DNA of 64,000 nucleotides from Pseudomonadota bacterium. GTDB lineage: Bacteria > Pseudomonadota > Gammaproteobacteria > DASZBR01. A model generated the notes under the pieces. It had not been told where the DNA came from. It saw nothing but the letters and a program-made list of their open reading frames with translations, and searched no databases. The translations under genes and the position numbers were made by a program. Location: assembly GCA_021777765.1 (NCBI GenBank), contig JAJYDF010000004.1, positions 1-64,000 on the forward strand, read 5' to 3'. Below, in pieces: positions 25,320 through 34,500 of this stretch; position 1 is the stretch's first letter, and the number at the start of each line of letters is the position of its first letter.

Positions 25320-26549
25320 TTAAATGGTAATCCTCTCCCCTTCTTTTGGCGCAATACACTTGGTTTTTGAATGCCGCGCTTTTAACAATTCTTTTGCATG
25401 ATGTAATTTCAAATCGATATCATCATCACTTTGTGCAGGATCGTGGTGGTATAAACATAATAATTTAATATCTGCTTTATCTGCGACATCTATCACTCTG
25501 CTTACACAGGAATGTCCCCATCCAATTTTATTCAGATACGTTTCATCGTCATAAGTGGTATCCATTATTAATACATCCGATTTATGAATAAATTGAATTA
25601 AACGATCAACATCCGCTTGAATAAAGTGTGGGGAATCTTCTAAAAATAATTCATTGTCAGTAATATAGGAAAATACTTTATTTTTATATTCTACGCGATA
25701 ACCTAAAGTACGCCCTGGATGATTTAATAACAATGTTTTTATGTGCACATCACCAATATCAAATTCACTTTCTTTTAAGCTACAAAAATCAATTTTAGCT
25801 GAAAATTCTTTCATGGTAACTGGAAAATAAACACTATCCATCAAATCACCAACAAATTTTTCTAAATTAATACTGGCTTGATCAGCACCCAATATTTCAA
25901 ATTCATTGCCTTTCATATAAAGCGGAACAAAAAAGGGAATACCACTAATGTGATCATAATGAGGATGGGTAATAAATATTTTAGCTGAGATGGGCAATTT
26001 CTTTTCATTCACTAAATAATCAGATAACACTTTAATACCGGTACCTGCATCAAAAATAAAGAATTGCTTTTTTGCGATACATAAAGAAACACAATTAGTA
26101 TTTCCACCATAGCGAATCGCTCCTTTACCGGGTATGGGAAGCGTCCCTCTACATCCCCAAAATTCAATAGTGATTGGTTCATTGATAATATCTAATAAAT
26201 CATACGCAAATGTTTTTTCATTAAGTGGTTTGTTGATATAACCATCTATACCTAAATCAAGTGCATGTCGTCGGTCAAATTCATAGCGCTTGCCAGTTAC
26301 AATAATAAACACCGGTTGTTTAATTTCATTGGTTTTTCGAATTTCCTTATACAATTCTAGGCCATCAACTCCTGGTAATAATAAATCACATAAAACACAA
26401 TCAGGTTGTTTGGCGATGATTTCTGACAAAGCATTTTTGCTAGATGTATAGGAGGAAACTTTATGACCCTTTGCTGACAATAACCGAGTGATTTGTTCAT
26501 TAATGGCTTCATCATCATCAATGATAAAAAAGTGTAATTTTTTCTGCAT
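25320..26549 (-). CDS. Response regulator with metallo-beta-lactamase-fold hydrolase output
   Basis: A 409-aa two-domain protein. Residues 1-125 are a CheY-like receiver: acidic pocket DDD at 11-13, phospho-acceptor Asp55 in CDLLLPG, Thr85 and Lys107 in NKPL. Residues 128-409 are an MBL-fold hydrolase: WGCRGTLPIPG, RYGGNTNCV, metal motif THPHYDH at 194-200, further His in LNHPGRTLGYRVEY and GWGHSC. MBL domains opening with WGCRGT are of the PhnP/phosphodiesterase type, so a nucleotide or phosphodiester substrate is likely but unknown. Phosphorylation presumably gates hydrolysis. It is divergent from a sensor and a histidine kinase, the likely partners. Confidence 0.85.
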   Translation of the reverse strand: MQKKLHFFIIDDDEAINEQITRLLSAKGHKVSSYTSSKNALSEIIAKQPDCVLCDLLLPGVDGLELYKEIRKTNEIKQPVFIIVTGKRYEFDRRHALDLGIDGYINKPLNEKTFAYDLLDIINEPITIEFWGCRGTLPIPGKGAIRYGGNTNCVSLCIAKKQFFIFDAGTGIKVLSDYLVNEKKLPISAKIFITHPHYDHISGIPFFVPLYMKGNEFEILGADQASINLEKFVGDLMDSVYFPVTMKEFSAKIDFCSLKESEFDIGDVHIKTLLLNHPGRTLGYRVEYKNKVFSYITDNELFLEDSPHFIQADVDRLIQFIHKSDVLIMDTTYDDETYLNKIGWGHSCVSRVIDVADKADIKLLCLYHHDPAQSDDDIDLKLHHAKELLKARHSKTKCIAPKEGERITI

Positions 26550-26661
26550 TACCCACTCCCTAGTATGCCGCTTATTAGTTCAAATCTAGACTTTAGATAA
26601 GATACTAAGCACATGCCCTTCTTTTAAAATATTAGCATATCTGGTAGTTTTATAATTTTTT

Positions 26662-26719
26662 CCTTCTCCTCGAAGGGGAGAAGGTACCGAAGGCACCTTC
26701 TCCCGCAAGCGGGAGAAGG
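26662..26719. repeat. Two tandem CCTTCTCC hairpin repeats in a divergent promoter region
   Basis: Hairpins at 26662-26684 (CCTTCTCC TCGAAGG GGAGAAGG) and 26696-26719 (CCTTCTCCCGC AA GCGGGAGAAGG) are separated by TACCGAAGGCA. They lie between the divergent receiver-hydrolase and sensor genes. The right arm ends GGAGAAGGA, a Shine-Dalgarno-like sequence seven bases before an ATG at 26727. Confidence 0.75.
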
Positions 26720-26747
26720 AAAAAAAATGAAAGCAAAGGAATGCTTA

Positions 26748-28679
26748 ATGGTTAAAACACCACAATTAATTCACGTTTTAAATTGGCAACGTTGGCTCAG
26801 TGCAACTTGTTTTTTTCTACTGATATTATTATTACCCATCTGGATACTGTGGATTGCACCTCAATTTACCAAATTATCCGATAATTTTTCCTATTCGGCT
26901 GATTTATTATCATTGGATAATTTTTTCGACGAACATACAAATAAATTTCAAGGTCAAGAAATATCTAAATCTTCTTTTACTTATAAAGTCATCGGTAAAA
27001 CAGCCAATTATTTAATGATAGAAAACCATTTTGAAGTTTTTACACTGAATGGGACACCGATAATTTCTGTGTCACGCATTTACAATATAAACCCTTATAA
27101 TGAACAATATGTGAATGTGGTAGGACAAGAAAAAAGAATAGGCTATTTATTTGGTCCACGCTTCGCAAACAAAAACAGTTTTACCTATTGGCATGTTAAT
27201 TATAATGCGCCGGCTCCATTAAATTTTATCGATAAAGAAAAAATCAATAATTTAACCGTATATCATTACGCCGCACAATATCAAGCCGATCAAACTGAAA
27301 ATTTAACGTATTTACCGGGAGTGCCGCAACAAAGAGGCGTTAAAGTTGATGTCAATCTGCAATTATGGATAGAACCTATTTCAGGCTGGCTAGTGAAATA
27401 TCAAGATAATTCTTTAGCCTATTTTTATGATCGCTCAACGAATAAAAAATTAACCAATTGGAATCAATTTACCAATCGATATACACAAAATAGTATTGAA
27501 CAACAAGTGCAGATTGCTTCAAAATTAAAATGGACCATACTGATTGTCGATTTAATTGTGCCCTTATTAATCGCTCTTATGGCAGTATTATTATTACTGT
27601 ATAACATAAATAAATTGCATATCGTTGTGATTAAAACCAGAAAAATGACAGTACTTATCTTAAAATTTAAACGAATATTGTTGCCCATTTTATTAAGCAT
27701 TACGCTGCTGTTCATTTTATTTGTCACTTTATATATTTTTTTATGGCATCCCATTCATCCCACTTTCTACAAAATAGGTATCTCTTCATGGAACAATAAC
27801 GCTGAAAACAATGAAATTATAAATGGTTTTAAAGATGGCCTAGCTGAGTATGGTTTTAGAGAAGGTAACAACGTTCAGTTGATCATCAAAAATCCTAATT
27901 CAAATATTGAAAATCAAATCAATATTATCCAGTCTTTTATTGACGACAAAGTTAATTTAATTTTTTCATTAACCACACCGGGAACTTTAATTGTAAAAGG
28001 TATGACTAAAAATATACCAATCGTTTTTTCAGGCGTTACCTATCCTGTAGAAATAGGTATTATCGCTTCGCTCAACAATTCAGCAAATAATAGTGTCGGC
28101 ACATTGAATTACATTTCCGCTGCTCAACAATTTAATGCGCTTGAAAAATTATATCCCAATATAAAAGCCATCGCTTTTGTGCATCATAAAGGCGACCCTG
28201 ATTCACAAATTCAATTGCAAGAATTTAAAAATTTATTGAATCTGCGCAATATTGTGGTATGGGACATGCCAGCAATTGACGTGGATGATATCCATCAAAA
28301 ATTATTAGCGATAAAAGAATATAATGCCATTTATTCAGCTTGCGACACCCTGATGCAAGAAGGAGGTGGTACGTTCATTGCTAAATACAGTTTAGAAAAT
28401 AAAATTCCTAATTTCAGTTGTAATAGAGATGATGTACAAAATGGTGCTTTAATGGGATATGTTGCAAATTCATACGATTTAGGAAAATTGGCTGGCAATA
28501 AAGCCGCATTAATATTACGCGGCGCTGACCCTAGTTGGTTACAAAGTGAGGCGCCGAAACAAGGTATATTAATTATTAATATGGCTACTGCAAAAATATT
28601 AGGGACAAAAATTCCAGCCGATATATTAAATAAAGCACTCATTATTTTTCCTTCTCCCCGAAGGGGAGAAGGAAAATAA
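26748..28679 (+). CDS. Membrane sensor-like fusion: DUF3068-like domain plus ABC-type substrate-binding domain
   Basis: About 643 aa. One N-terminal helix (FFLLILLLPIWILWI) precedes an extracytoplasmic beta-rich region to about residue 250 that resembles DUF3068: KNSFTYWHVNYNAPAPLNF, NNLTVYHYAAQYQAD, WIEPISGWLVKYQ. Two further membrane helices lie near 265-330. A periplasmic binding protein domain follows (YKIGISSWNNNAENNEIING, VNLIFSLTTPGTLIVKGM, NIPIVFSGVTYPVEIGI), like the ABC_sub_bind family. There is no lipobox. I favour the ATG at 26748 (AAAGGA upstream); 26727 is possible. The last residues IFPSPRRGEGK come from a dispersed repeat. It precedes a histidine kinase by 14 bases, so it probably senses a ligand for that kinase. 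Confidence 0.7.
   Translation: MVKTPQLIHVLNWQRWLSATCFFLLILLLPIWILWIAPQFTKLSDNFSYSADLLSLDNFFDEHTNKFQGQEISKSSFTYKVIGKTANYLMIENHFEVFTLNGTPIISVSRIYNINPYNEQYVNVVGQEKRIGYLFGPRFANKNSFTYWHVNYNAPAPLNFIDKEKINNLTVYHYAAQYQADQTENLTYLPGVPQQRGVKVDVNLQLWIEPISGWLVKYQDNSLAYFYDRSTNKKLTNWNQFTNRYTQNSIEQQVQIASKLKWTILIVDLIVPLLIALMAVLLLLYNINKLHIVVIKTRKMTVLILKFKRILLPILLSITLLFILFVTLYIFLWHPIHPTFYKIGISSWNNNAENNEIINGFKDGLAEYGFREGNNVQLIIKNPNSNIENQINIIQSFIDDKVNLIFSLTTPGTLIVKGMTKNIPIVFSGVTYPVEIGIIASLNNSANNSVGTLNYISAAQQFNALEKLYPNIKAIAFVHHKGDPDSQIQLQEFKNLLNLRNIVVWDMPAIDVDDIHQKLLAIKEYNAIYSACDTLMQEGGGTFIAKYSLENKIPNFSCNRDDVQNGALMGYVANSYDLGKLAGNKAALILRGADPSWLQSEAPKQGILIINMATAKILGTKIPADILNKALIIFPSPRRGEGK
28650..28672. repeat. CCTTCTCC hairpin repeat inside a coding end
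   Basis: CCTTCTCCCC GAA GGGGAGAAGG, a perfect 10-bp stem within the last codons of the sensor gene. It encodes PSPRRGEG. It also sits just before the kinase Shine-Dalgarno and may affect coupling. Confidence 0.75.
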
Positions 28680-28693
28680 TATAAGGATATATT

Positions 28694-30256
28694 GTGAATT
28701 TAAGAACTAAATTAATTCTTTCTTTTGTCAGTATCACAAGCTTAATTCTTGTGGTTGGCTTAATATTTTATCTGCAATTAAAAAATCTTATTGAGCCATT
28801 AACGCCACAAAGTATTCCACGCAGCGTCGATCAATTAGAAAATGCGATTAATAAAACCAATTTAATATTCCGTTTACAATATCAAGTCAGTACTGTTGAA
28901 AATAATCTCAAAAATTATGTGAATACTAATGATAATGCTTCGCTACAAGATTATTTTATGAATCAAGCTATCTTAGATCAATTAATCAACAGAGTTAAAA
29001 ATACAAACGTGACTTTGTGGTCTACAATAGCATTACAATTTAGTTTAATAGAAGATGAATGGTCACATGTCATTTCAGCTATGCAACAAAATAATATTAC
29101 GGAAGCATCAAGATTACTAACAAATAGTCAATATTTGAATTCGATCCAAAACTTTAATGAAATATTAAATACTTATTATCAACATTATAATGTCATTACC
29201 AATGAAACTTCCGTCGTGACAGTTAAACTTGCATCAAAAAATACTGAAGCATTATTATTAAATAGTATTCATAAAACCATCATTATTTTCTTTGACGCAC
29301 TCCTTTTATCATTAATATTGGCTTATTTATGGGCAGAAACTATTTCACGACCCATTAAAATTTTATCAACTGATATGAAACGCCTCAGTACTGAAAATCT
29401 TGATATTACAATACATATTAATCCTACAAAATACAGTGGTGAAATTAAAATATTAACCAGTGCCTTCCTATTATTAATTAATAAATTGCGTACCACTACT
29501 GTGTCTCGCGATAAATTGTTAGAAGAAATAGAACGCAGAAAATTAACAGAAGATAATTTAAGACATATCACTATGCAATTAGCAGAATCTAATCGTGAAT
29601 TGGATCAATTTGCTTATACTGCCTCACATGATTTACGTGCACCATTACAAGGCATTGAATTATTATCACAATGGATAATAGAAGAATCTCATAGTTTGTT
29701 ACCGGAAAAATCGCGTCATCATCTGGATCTATTGAAAAAAAGAGTGCGGCGTTTAGATGAATTAATCAGCGGTATTCTCGCATACTCTCGCATAAAAACT
29801 AGCGGTGGTAATTTAGAAGAGGTTGATTTAAATAAAATGCTGGATGAAATTATCGATAATCTTAACGCACCTAAAAATATTAAAATCACTATTGATGAGA
29901 TCATGCCTACCCTAACAACAGATAAAATTGCTTTAACACAAGTTTTTCTCAATCTCATCAGTAATGCCATTAAATTTCATGATAAACCGCACGGTCATAT
30001 CAATATAGGTTATCAAGCAGAAGATCACTTCTTTATTTTTTATGTAAAAGACGATGGGCCAGGCATTGAAGAAAAATTTCACGAAAAAATATTTGAATTA
30101 TTTAAAACCTTGCAGTCACGTGATCAAACAGAAGGCACTGGCATAGGCTTAGCAATTGTCAAAAAAATAGTAGAAAAACATGAAGGTAAAATCACTGTTC
30201 AATCTATTGTAGGAAAAGGATCAACATTTTATTTTAGTTGGCCAATACAACCTTAA
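28694..30256 (+). CDS. Membrane sensor histidine kinase
   Basis: 520 aa. Helix 1 (residues 8-28), a periplasmic four-helix-like sensor (about 45-190) and helix 2 (about 193-213) lead to a HAMP domain (SRPIKILSTDMKRLSTENLD). The H box is FAYTASHDLRAPLQG with His312. The ATPase domain has the N box LNLISNAIKFHD, G1 KDDGPGIEEK and G2 GTGIGLAIVKKI. No receiver or Hpt domain is attached. It starts with GTG, with AAGGA upstream, 14 bases after the substrate-binding sensor. The likely target is the receiver-hydrolase encoded divergently at 25320-26549. Confidence 0.92.
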   Translation: MNLRTKLILSFVSITSLILVVGLIFYLQLKNLIEPLTPQSIPRSVDQLENAINKTNLIFRLQYQVSTVENNLKNYVNTNDNASLQDYFMNQAILDQLINRVKNTNVTLWSTIALQFSLIEDEWSHVISAMQQNNITEASRLLTNSQYLNSIQNFNEILNTYYQHYNVITNETSVVTVKLASKNTEALLLNSIHKTIIIFFDALLLSLILAYLWAETISRPIKILSTDMKRLSTENLDITIHINPTKYSGEIKILTSAFLLLINKLRTTTVSRDKLLEEIERRKLTEDNLRHITMQLAESNRELDQFAYTASHDLRAPLQGIELLSQWIIEESHSLLPEKSRHHLDLLKKRVRRLDELISGILAYSRIKTSGGNLEEVDLNKMLDEIIDNLNAPKNIKITIDEIMPTLTTDKIALTQVFLNLISNAIKFHDKPHGHINIGYQAEDHFFIFYVKDDGPGIEEKFHEKIFELFKTLQSRDQTEGTGIGLAIVKKIVEKHEGKITVQSIVGKGSTFYFSWPIQP

Positions 30257-30275
30257 CAATTTATACGGTGAAAAA

Positions 30276-31808
30276 TTATTTAATATGCAAATCATTTATT
30301 ATAACAGGCAACGCCCATAAAACACTCAACCATCGTCCAGGCCATCCTTTTGGTGCTAATAATAAAACCACTGCAATCAGAAAAAATAAAAACTGATAAT
30401 AATACGAAAAATTCACATGCCATTGTAAATATGAAATAGCACTTAATTTTTCTAAAATAATCCATAAATATTCTAATAACTTCTCAGCGATTAAAATCAC
30501 ATATTTGCCAATTGATGGTAACACCATTAACAAAAAACTCCCCACAAAACATAATGGCAATATCACAAAACCGACACAGGGAATTGCAATAGTATTTGCA
30601 ATAAAACTTAACAGAGAGACTTGTTGAAAAAATAAGATACTAAATGGCATGATGCCTAACCCGATGATCCATTGCATGCGCCCCCAATGCCACCATATTC
30701 CTTTCATATATAAACGCGCGCTATTACCATAAATAATTAATGCAACCGTACCAAATGATAACCAAAAACTGGATGACAAAAAACTTAAGGGATGAATAAT
30801 TAAAATCACTAATAATGCTAAACACCACGCACTCCATGCAGATATATTTCTGCGTAATAAATGGGTAATAATAAATGCAGATAACATAATGATTGCACGT
30901 TGCGTTGGTAATGAAAAACCGGCTAAAGCACTATAAATGAGTGCCGCAATTAATGATAATAAAGCAGAAATTTGTTGTAACGGCATCAATAGAAATAACC
31001 GATTTAATCTTCTACATAATAGATTAGCTAATAAAATAACCATACTGACAATGCAACTAATATGTAATCCGGCAATTGCCATCAAATGATTTGTTCCCGT
31101 ATTGCGTAATACCTGCCATTGCGGTTGCGTAATATGATCACGCATACCAACACATAAAGCATTAATCATGCCAGCTACAGGCAACCCAGATAAAATAATT
31201 TGCAATTGTTCACTCAATAATTGACGAAAACGATCCACAGGATGACGCCAACGATTAATACGCAACAATAAGTTAATCCCTTTATTTTGTATTACACCAA
31301 TACAATTGATCTTATTTTCAAATAACCATTGCTGATAATTAAAATTCCCCGCATTCATTGACCAATGCGGTTGCGTTATTCGCACTTGCAATCGCCATTT
31401 ATCACCCACCCTTACATGCTCTGGCTGATACCCATACCAAGTCAGTCTCATTATTAATGGATGAAAAGAATAAAAATGGGTTTGATTAATTTGTGTCGCA
31501 GAAAAATTAAATACCATCGCAGATTGATGTTGCTCAGGAATTGATGAAACGGTCCCTATAATTGTTAAGTCTGAGGAGTTAGTTTGCGGCAACTTTAAAG
31601 AAGTCACCCAATAACTCTCACATAATACCCAACAAAATCCTAAAATAATTGGCAATAGATATTTAGCAATATTTCTATAAGGTCGTGGAAATAATAATCC
31701 AATGAATAATGGAATAATTAATGAGAAACAAACATAAATGCTTGGAATTGTTGAAAATAAATTTAAACAACAAATGCCTACTAGAAATAGCATAGAAAAT
31801 ATTTTCAT
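30276..31808 (-). CDS. comEC: ComEC/Rec2 competence protein lacking the C-terminal MBL domain
   Basis: A 510-aa multi-spanning membrane protein. The N-terminal helices and OB-like DUF4131 region (residues 80-190) lead into the competence core: GTNHLMAIAGLHISCIVSMV, YSALAGFSLPTQRAIIMLSA and SFWLSFGTVALII. ComEC forms the inner-membrane DNA-uptake channel. Gram-negative ComEC is usually 700-800 aa with a C-terminal metallo-beta-lactamase domain; here the protein stops right after the last helices (WALPVIINDLHIK). The missing part is not found downstream, where a convergent kinase ends 20 bases away. It may be a truncated or DNA-uptake-deficient form. Confidence 0.88.
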   Translation of the reverse strand: MKIFSMLFLVGICCLNLFSTIPSIYVCFSLIIPLFIGLLFPRPYRNIAKYLLPIILGFCWVLCESYWVTSLKLPQTNSSDLTIIGTVSSIPEQHQSAMVFNFSATQINQTHFYSFHPLIMRLTWYGYQPEHVRVGDKWRLQVRITQPHWSMNAGNFNYQQWLFENKINCIGVIQNKGINLLLRINRWRHPVDRFRQLLSEQLQIILSGLPVAGMINALCVGMRDHITQPQWQVLRNTGTNHLMAIAGLHISCIVSMVILLANLLCRRLNRLFLLMPLQQISALLSLIAALIYSALAGFSLPTQRAIIMLSAFIITHLLRRNISAWSAWCLALLVILIIHPLSFLSSSFWLSFGTVALIIYGNSARLYMKGIWWHWGRMQWIIGLGIMPFSILFFQQVSLLSFIANTIAIPCVGFVILPLCFVGSFLLMVLPSIGKYVILIAEKLLEYLWIILEKLSAISYLQWHVNFSYYYQFLFFLIAVVLLLAPKGWPGRWLSVLWALPVIINDLHIK

Positions 31809-31984
31809 GTTTTTTTATTTTTATTATTTAGTGAAAATTTTAATTTTTATTACACATTTAATACATTAAAAAAGAAAGAAATTAGCACAAATTAAATTAA
31901 TTTCTCCCTCCTACCTCTCCCACACTTTTGATCAACATCCACACACCTATCGCAGACATTTACCCAAGCACTCAGACCTATCAA

Positions 31985-32084
31985 GCGAAATATTAATTAT
32001 TTATTGCATGACCGTATGACACATGGACGTGTCATCCGATCGCAGGGAGCGGCCTTGTCCGGCAATAAATAATTAATATTTCGC
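31985..32084. repeat. Long perfect inverted repeat with inner hairpins
   Basis: Two 23-nt arms (31985-32007 and 32062-32084, containing ATTAATTATTTATTGC) are perfectly complementary. They enclose 54 nt holding an inner TGACAC/GTGTCA hairpin and a GC-rich stretch. This is most of what the 320-base gap between comEC and pmbA contains; 31809-31984 shows no gene or recognisable element. Confidence 0.75.
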
Positions 32085-32129
32085 CAGTGGCACCGCACTT
32101 TGATAATTATTCCCGAGCAATAATCCAAA

Positions 32130-33497
32130 TCATTCCCCCGCAATAATCATTTTCTCGATCAACAACGACCCAGTCTGAATATTCCCGCGCCGTTCAACAT
32201 CATTCCCCACTGCCAGTAAATGTAAAAACATCTCCCGCAAATTCCCTGCAATTGTAATTTCTTCAACAGGAAATTGAATCTGACCATTCTCAACCCAAAA
32301 ACCTGTAGCACCCCGAGAATAATCACCCGTTACAATATTGACACCCTGTCCCATTAAATGCGTGACCAATAAACCTTTATCCATTTTCTTTAATAAGTCG
32401 GCTAAATCACCTGCAGTAGCATCCACAAATAAATTAAAAACGCCCCCTGCATTACCCGTCGTTTTCATGCCTAATTTACGGGCTGAATAACTACTCAACA
32501 CATAATTTTGCAAAATACCCTGATGAATATAATCAAGCTGCTGCGTCCTCACCCCTTCGGCATCAAAAGGCGCACTGCCGAGCCCCTTCAATAAATGCGG
32601 TTGCTGATAAATATGAATATATTCAGGAAAAACTTTTTTACCCAAATGATCCAATAAAAATGATGATTTACGATATAAACTAGAACCACGAATAGCTGCA
32701 ATAAAATGTCCGATTAACCCACCAGCCAAATCTGCTGCAAAAATCACAGGTGCTTCGCGTGTTGATAATCGTTGCGCACCTAATTGACCCACGGCACGTT
32801 GTACCACTTGTTCAGCAACCCATTTGTCAGACAATAAATCTTCTACTGCTCTCGCAACAGTAAAACTATAATCTGATTTCATTTGATTACCTGCTTGTGC
32901 AATCAATGAACAACTTAAACTGTGTCTACTACTCGAATAAGATCCCAAAAATCCGTCACTATTGCCATAAACATGTAACCCTTGATGCGTAGAACAGGTT
33001 GCCCCTTCAGAATTAGTAATACGTTTATCCAATGAACGCGCATAATTTTCACACTTCAGCGCTAAATCTATTCCTTCTTCAACTGAAATAGGCCATGGAT
33101 GATATAAATCTAGCTCTGGATAATTTTCTGCTAATAAATCTTTATCTGCCAAACCAGCAAATGAATCACTCCCCGTTAAACGCGCTATGGAACAAGCTGC
33201 AGCAACTGTAGATTTTATTGCAGCTGGACTAATATCAGATGTTGTCGCTGAACCTTGTTGTTGTCCCAAATAAATCGTCACGCCCACATTTTTATCATTA
33301 TTATAAGTTACTGTTTCAACATCACCCATGCGAACTGTGGCATTAAATCCCGAAGAATATCCCGCACTCACTTCTGCAGCAGTTGCACCTTGAGTTTTTG
33401 CCTCAGCTAAAATATCAGCAACAACTTTTTGCCATTTAACAAAATCATCATTACTAATTGGTGAAAATGCCATTTCTGATTGTTTCATGACTGTCAT
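32130..33497 (-). CDS. pmbA: Metalloprotease subunit PmbA (TldE)
   Basis: A 456-aa member of the TldD/PmbA family, which forms a TldD-TldE heterodimer that degrades unfolded or leader peptides. It has the N-terminal SNDDFVKWQKVVADI, the central GQQQGSATTSD, then SAPFDAEGVRTQQLDYI and the C-terminal GDYSRGATGFWVENGQIQFP and EEITIAGNL. As in PmbA, no HExxxH zinc site is present; that is on TldD, which is not in this window. I start at the ATG at 33497 (AGGA upstream); the frame extends to 33584 with an unconserved hydrophobic N-terminus. Confidence 0.93.
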   Translation of the reverse strand: MTVMKQSEMAFSPISNDDFVKWQKVVADILAEAKTQGATAAEVSAGYSSGFNATVRMGDVETVTYNNDKNVGVTIYLGQQQGSATTSDISPAAIKSTVAAACSIARLTGSDSFAGLADKDLLAENYPELDLYHPWPISVEEGIDLALKCENYARSLDKRITNSEGATCSTHQGLHVYGNSDGFLGSYSSSRHSLSCSLIAQAGNQMKSDYSFTVARAVEDLLSDKWVAEQVVQRAVGQLGAQRLSTREAPVIFAADLAGGLIGHFIAAIRGSSLYRKSSFLLDHLGKKVFPEYIHIYQQPHLLKGLGSAPFDAEGVRTQQLDYIHQGILQNYVLSSYSARKLGMKTTGNAGGVFNLFVDATAGDLADLLKKMDKGLLVTHLMGQGVNIVTGDYSRGATGFWVENGQIQFPVEEITIAGNLREMFLHLLAVGNDVERRGNIQTGSLLIEKMIIAGE

Positions 33498-33676
33498 AAT
33501 TTTTCCTAAAGGGAGGGACAATGAAAAAAATATCTGCGTGAGTATAATTAATGACCGTAATAATACAAGCATTTTTGTTTGCATTTGTACTCTTTGTCAT
33601 TTACACAAATCACATATTGCTGCACAATATGAAGGTTTGACTTTAATCCCATAGTAAATGCATAGTGAGCAGCCAT

Positions 33677-34333
33677 ATGACGATTGTAAAAGAACATCCT
33701 GAATTTAATAATTTTCATGAAGTCCGACATCCATTATTACTCCATAAATTATCAACACTACGTAATCACAGAACTAACAAAAAAGAATTTAAAGAATTAG
33801 TCTATGAAATCACCTTATTATTAGTTTACGAAGCAACTAAAGAATTACCCATTACTCATAAATTAATTAAAACACCATTAGAAACTTTTTCAGCACCGGT
33901 ATTACAAGGAAAAAAACCCGTAATTTTACCTATTTTACGTGCCGGTATTGGCATGGTAGATGCATTTTTATCTTTAATGCCATCAGCACGCGTGGGACAT
34001 ATTGGCTTGTTCCGTGATGAAGAAACCCTTCAGCCCAAGTTATATTATTTTAAAATCCCACCAAACAGTCATGATCGCCAATTTTTTGTCTGCGATCCGA
34101 TGTTAGCAACAGGTGGTTCTGCCGTTGAAACTATTGATCGATTAAAACTCAATAAAATCCATAGAATCACATTTGTATGTCTAGTGGCTGCACCAGAAGG
34201 TGTTGAACGTTTATCCAAAGCCCATCCCGATGTTACGATTTTTGCGGCGAGTTTAGATCGAGAATTAAATGATAATGGATTTATCTTACCGGGTCTCGGT
34301 GATGCGGGTGATCGATTATTTGGCACAAAATAA
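33677..34333 (+). CDS. upp: Uracil phosphoribosyltransferase
   Basis: A 218-aa salvage enzyme converting uracil and PRPP to UMP. The N-terminal HPLLLHKLSTLRNHRTNKKEF and substrate loop PILRAGIGMVDAFLSLMPSA are typical. The PRPP loop is VCDPMLATGGSAVETIDRL, and the C-terminal GFILPGLGDAGDRLFGTK is diagnostic. The ATG at 33677 is chosen; an upstream in-frame GTG at 33665 would add four residues, and neither has a strong Shine-Dalgarno. Confidence 0.95.
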   Translation: MTIVKEHPEFNNFHEVRHPLLLHKLSTLRNHRTNKKEFKELVYEITLLLVYEATKELPITHKLIKTPLETFSAPVLQGKKPVILPILRAGIGMVDAFLSLMPSARVGHIGLFRDEETLQPKLYYFKIPPNSHDRQFFVCDPMLATGGSAVETIDRLKLNKIHRITFVCLVAAPEGVERLSKAHPDVTIFAASLDRELNDNGFILPGLGDAGDRLFGTK

Positions 34334-34388
34334 TTATCAGCAATAATTCAGCACTGAATAGATTTGATTATTTTGTGAGTAATTAAAC

Positions 34389-34436
34389 GCCCTCACCCTA
34401 ACCCTCTCCCTAAAGGGAGAGGGTTAGGGTGAGGGC
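34389..34436. terminator. Perfect 23-bp palindrome after upp
   Basis: GCCCTCACCCTAACCCTCTC and following bases pair perfectly over 23 bp around a 2-nt centre. It lies between upp and pip and would make a very stable RNA hairpin, a likely terminator or a repeat-family member (TTAGGGTGAGGGC type). No strong T-run follows. Confidence 0.6.
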
Positions 34437-34500
34437 AAAAATATATACCAAAATTAATAAACCGCATTAATACATTACTTTATATTAATTAGGAATTGCT

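Noticed and set aside
33498..33584. Hydrophobic N-terminal extension of PmbA as a signal peptide
   Set aside because: PmbA is cytosolic, the extension is unconserved, and a Shine-Dalgarno precedes the ATG at 33497.
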